A stretch of 64,000 bases of DNA, from NCBI GenBank assembly GCA_037783415.1, contig JAZGTN010000037.1, positions 5,690,501 through 5,754,500 of the forward strand, read 5' to 3'. A program made the translations under genes and the position numbers. Positions 60,125 to 64,000 of this stretch are shown piece after piece. The notes beneath the pieces are model-generated. The model was not told the DNA's origin, searched no databases, and saw only the letters and a program-made list of their open reading frames with translations. This DNA comes from Leptasterias polaris. Its lineage: Eukaryota > Echinodermata > Asteroidea > Forcipulatida > Asteriidae. Positions within the stretch are counted from its first letter, which is position 1. Every line of letters begins with the position of its first letter.

Positions 60125-61689
60125 AGTTGCGTGCAACTTTTAAACTAAAAACTCAATTTCTGAATTTGTTTACCTTTTCTTATTGTAATTTAATGTTTGC
60201 AATTCAGCATGTGGCTTCTTATGACAAGTTTGTAAATAAACCATTCTATATAGAATCAGTAACACTCAAGTTGTATGCAGTGTGGCAGTTTCTATAACTC
60301 CCTTTATTTACAAAAAAAAGCAACCCGTCGGCGCAGTGCTATACATAAGTTCATTAATTGCAATTTTATATTGAATTTCGTAATGATCAAATAAAGGTCG
60401 TTATGAAATATGCGTATAAATTGAAAAAATAAATCAAAATCACAAGTAAATGTTTTAATTAGAAAACGAATGTTTCTTTTTGCCAAACAAATACTTAGTG
60501 AAGACCCTGATTAAACCCGTTTTCCAGGAGCTCCGAACCATATACAAAAGCAACTTTATGAAACCCATACAAATTGCACTAATGACCTTATATATAGTCC
60601 TGAGCAGACGAACCGTGAATATTGTGTGGTCTTCGAAAGCAGACTAAGAAATTAAAAGACACACTGATCCGATACGGGAAAATTACATTCACAAATTTCT
60701 ACACATAAATTCATGAGCCGTTATAAAAGTAACAGCTGAACAAATTTTGAAATGTGCTCCCTTCTTCATAGAAGATCAAAGATCAAAGTTGATGATCAGA
60801 CAGTGAAATCTACATTGAATGTCACCAATCGAGTTGTGTACAAACTTTCTCTTTCATAAACATAATGTCAGAGAAGGTTACATGAGGTTACAATTGGGGA
60901 TTAATAACCAACTGTCCCAACATCGTAGGCCTACTTCTTACAACTATTAAAATGTATAAATTCGCATGCATGAAAAAAAGAATTCGAACACATCTTCAAG
61001 CCCCAAAATACAATTTTAGCAGGAAAAAAACAAACCATTGATTTTCAACTGTTACAATGATGTTCAGCATTCTTACACAGCTTTCTTTCAAATCATTTAC
61101 AATCTCAAACTCAAGAGTTTAATACCCCGTTAGGTGTAGGCCTGATACAAATCATACTTGCCCAAAATAATAAAATAATGCTTAAGTATAGGTATAGTAG
61201 GAGTGCAAAAGTTTTCACCGTATCCAAATGGCAGCAGTAAATACCCAATAGGAATATCAATCAATTATATTATTATATTATGTTGTCCTATAATATACCT
61301 GCCAGCAGAAAGGTGAAAAACAACTCTTCAGAATATTCAGGCAGACATTATTTTTCAGATTATTTTTAACGTCTGTTCATAATCATATACAGGAAAATAA
61401 TCCGATATACAGGAAAATGTTTTATTTTGCTGGTATTATATTTATAGTTATGTGTGCATGGTAAATCACTGCCGGTACCGAAGAGCCCTCGCTAAATGCT
61501 CAATGCCGTCAGGGCAATGTGCATGATGCGTATGCGGGTCGATCGACATCCAGATTTTGACGGTGACCCCAGGCTGGGACGGACGTCTACACTCACTCCT
61601 CAGCGTTTGTTTTTGAAACGTTTACGCGACTGTCTGCACATGTACATGTACAGTTGAGGCCCAAGAAATACACCGCGAACAGAAGAATC
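60125..61689. other. noncoding upstream region of the gene starting at 61690
   Basis: AT-rich, nothing recognised. The last ~200 bp are richer in CG dinucleotides and probably contain the promoter. Confidence 0.35.
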
Positions 61690-61834
61690 ATGCCAAGGCG
61701 CCGTTCGGTCAAAAAGTCTGTGAAGTCCGAGGAGGTTGAGGAGACGAAATCAAGCCCACCACCACCAGCAGAGATTCCCGCTGAAGACGACGACGTGCAT
61801 GCAGCTTACCTTCGATGTCAAGGGATTGTAGTTG
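61690..61834 (+). CDS. first coding exon of an unrecognised gene (partial)
   Basis: ATG at 61690 opens MPRRRSVKKSVKSEEVEE, then a Pro-rich SPPPPAEIPAEDDD stretch and VHAAYLRCQGIVVG. It runs to a strong donor (G|GTATGT) at 61835; 48 codons plus one base. A basic N-terminus followed by an acidic, proline-rich disordered stretch suggests a nuclear protein, but I do not recognise the family. The CpG-rich 150 bp upstream and the clean donor support it as a real first exon. Following exons were not found before 64000, so the gene continues outside or within undetected short exons. Confidence 0.6.
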
Positions 61835-63110
61835 GTATGTAAACAATTACAAACGTATTGTCTGTCTCACTTAAGTCTTCATACAACAATTATATTCAAA
61901 ATAATATTCGTATCACTTATATTCTGTTCCTGGTATGTCTGTTATACACATTGCTATTTATATCAGGCGACTGCGTGAAAACGTCTAAAAACATACCGGT
62001 ACAGTTAGCGCGATCTCTTGTTTAGAGTGCCGTTTACAAACCTCAGTGATAAAACAAGGTCCTATACTTATGTTCAGTCAGTCTTGGCTGTGACCTTTCG
62101 ACGGAACTGACACCACACCGGGTGAGCTCCATGGTTACACGTGTCACTGTTTAGTTCAGTCGCGAAATGTCTGACAAGTTCTCAAGGCCAGGCCTGCAAG
62201 TCACATACAGGGCTCGTGTCGTGTCACTCGGCCCCAGACGGTGCTGTGATGACGTATATCGGCATTGGACGATCCCACATGACCCAATAACCCCTGGTCA
62301 ACTCTTCGTGTTTCGGAGAGATTCATTTGTCAAAAATAACGTATACAATATTGTTTATCCTTTGCTTTAATTGTTCTATAGTGATAGGGCTTGATCGCTA
62401 AAGTGATCAAAAACATTCTTAAAAAGTCAGAACACCCTCGAAAATGTTTAGGCCTAAAGATAATAATTATGAAGTACGTGGTTCTTTCGGGGCTTAATTT
62501 TAGTTATGGTTTGATACTAGCCTATAATAAAACATAGGCACTAAGTTACTGAATTTTAAGAGTTTGTTTTGAGTATACCTTGAAGTCTTTCAACATGTGA
62601 TTTCGATATCGCCAGGTGATGCGCTTTCGTGACTTAGACCTAAGCACCGTCCGTCAAGCACACACAATGTACGTGACATGTTCCTTGCCATTATTTAGCT
62701 CTGGTTGGCATTGCAGCCGTCCGGCCCAAGGTCGTCAGTATTTTGGATCTGATGGCTGTGCAGGCAGACACAATCTTTACAGTGGTGCTGCAACCAGCAA
62801 CAATGGTGACGGTATTTTCCAAACAAAAGAACACAAATTTAACAAGAGATTTGTACACATTAAAACGCTTTAAGCCTAGGCCTGGCCTACATAACTTTGC
62901 ATTGCGCACCAACGGACAGCATGTTCTTGTTCCTACGCCACAATTATTTTTTCCCTTTACAAGGAGCGAATGTTTCATCGCTAATTTAGTTTTTAACTTT
63001 GTGTATACAATTTTTTATACCTACCGGTGTATTCAATATTGACCAAACTTGCGTTTTTAGGTTAAGTGCATGTTTTATAGTTTAAATTGGAAAATACAAT
63101 TCAATAGCGG
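61835..63110. other. probable first intron of the gene at 61690
   Basis: No further exon recognised. Small ORFs at 62167-62370 and 62616-63042 have no conserved motif. Confidence 0.35.
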
Positions 63111-63279
63111 CCAATAGATCGATCCATTAAGCCCCGCCTCCTTACGAGTTGACCAATCACAGCCGCGAAACCCGATCACCATTAGTGCGAAGATCACCAA
63201 ACGGCTCAAATGGTGATCAGATTTCGCGGTTGTGATTGGTCAATGAGAAATGGGCGTGGCTTAATGGATCGGTGTATTA
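63111..63279. mobile_element. 170-bp MITE, copy 2 (inverted relative to copy 1)
   Basis: CCAATAGATCGATCCATTAA at the left; the right end TTAATGGATCGGTGTATT is followed by AT where copy 1 has GG. It is the reverse complement of 27895-28064 with about two interior differences, 35 kb away. Confidence 0.9.
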
Positions 63280-63796
63280 TGCATGTACTTCAACCTGTTA
63301 TGAATAAGTTTTTATGACGTCCATTATTTTGTTGGGCAGCGGCCGATATTGCCATTAAAACCAGTACCAGTCAATATCAGCTGCCTTTCGACAATGGTCG
63401 TTGTGCGAACTCTGCCATATAGGTCTATAAGTCACAAATTGAGCAAAATTAAGCTTATACTTTTGCATTAGAAAATGTGTAATGCCATAACTAATCAAGT
63501 TTATCACTGAACCCCTTTGTATTACAAAGTGAATTAATTTGTACAATTATTGATTTTCTTGGGGTCAGATTTCCCAAACAATTTTTTTCTTGCAACTCAA
63601 CATAAAATGTTCACAAGTATAATTTATGCACATCTACAGAGCGCTATAAAAACGCAACACCGACAACAACATCATGGTATCAATAAAAATATTGTATCAA
63701 TAAGATGGTAGGCCTATCAATATAACGGTACTAAAAATGGTATAGATAAAAGGGTATCAACAAAATTGTTTATTCAGCTCTTCTAACTGCCCTTTT

Positions 63797-63912
63797 CAGG
63801 GATGTGATCGGCTGTTGAAAAAAGGAAAAGAACTGCGGCTGCAAAGCGCGAAAGCTTGCGAGCTCGAAAGCGCAGCAAAGCCCATGGCCCTAATACATTT
63901 ATCTTTGGTTTT
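63797..63912. repeat. fragment of the CAGGGATGTGAT foldback family
   Basis: CAGGGATGTGATCGGCTGTTG followed by an A-run, then a CG-richer segment. The left end matches 9313-9403. Confidence 0.5.
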
Positions 63913-64000
63913 AAAGGCACTGAACACATTTGGTAATTGTCAAAGACCAGTATTCTCACTTGGTGTATCCCAATATATGCATAAAATAACAAGCCTGTGA
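63913..64000. mobile_element. TTTGGTAATTG repeat family, second copy (cut by window end)
   Basis: AAAGGCACTGAACACATTTG, GTAATTGTCAAAGACCAGTA then CTTGGTGTATCCCAATAT. This is the inverted counterpart of 59880-59966. Confidence 0.8.

Noticed and set aside
62616..63042. 85-99 codon ORFs near the right end
   Set aside because: No conserved motif and overlapping antisense ORFs of similar length. More likely intronic noise of the gene at 61690.

Overview
This is a eukaryotic, AT-rich and intron-rich window, most likely from a marine invertebrate deuterostome. An echinoderm is my best guess, from the overall look of the tRNA-derived SINEs and foldback elements and from gene architecture; this is inference, and no database was searched. 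Seven protein-coding genes can be traced exon by exon by translation and reading-phase bookkeeping. They are TRMT10C (-, single exon), TXNL4B (+, 3 exons), ZCRB1 (-, 7 exons), RTCB (-, 12 exons), SMIM4/UQCC5 (+, 2 exons), BRAWNIN/UQCC6 (+, 2 exons) and CENPK (-, 8 exons). A first coding exon of an unrecognised gene lies at 61690-61834 (+).

Layout: 1-1860 noncoding; TRMT10C at 1.9-3.2 kb with a SINE directly after its stop; a repeat-rich AT desert to 8.1 kb; TXNL4B at 8.1-9.8 kb, convergent with ZCRB1 (10.6-17.6 kb); RTCB at 21.2-35.2 kb, whose first intron hosts a gag-like retroelement; two GGTCTC hexamer arrays and a foldback at 36.9-38.6 kb; SMIM4 and UQCC6 in tandem at 38.9-40.9 kb; repeat-rich DNA; CENPK at 46.0-53.2 kb; a 0.96 kb palindromic foldback element at 53.8-54.8 kb; a decayed CR1/L2-like reverse transcriptase at 56.0-57.2 kb; then mostly repeats to the end.

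Biology: four genes act in RNA processing. TRMT10C belongs to mitochondrial RNase P and tRNA methylation, TXNL4B is spliceosome-associated, ZCRB1 is the U11/U12-31K protein, and RTCB is the tRNA/XBP1 ligase. RTCB itself carries a textbook U12-type AT-AC intron, the kind that ZCRB1's particle recognises. SMIM4 and UQCC6 are both small inner-membrane assembly factors of respiratory complex III; they lie 251 bp apart on one strand with no poly(A) signal between them. That matches the dicistronic arrangement known for their Drosophila counterparts sloth1/sloth2. CENPK's final codons, stop and poly(A) signal have been copied repeatedly into a degenerate downstream tandem array. Much of the remaining DNA is MITE-like or foldback elements with readable inverted termini, several with target duplications or a near-identical second copy in the window.
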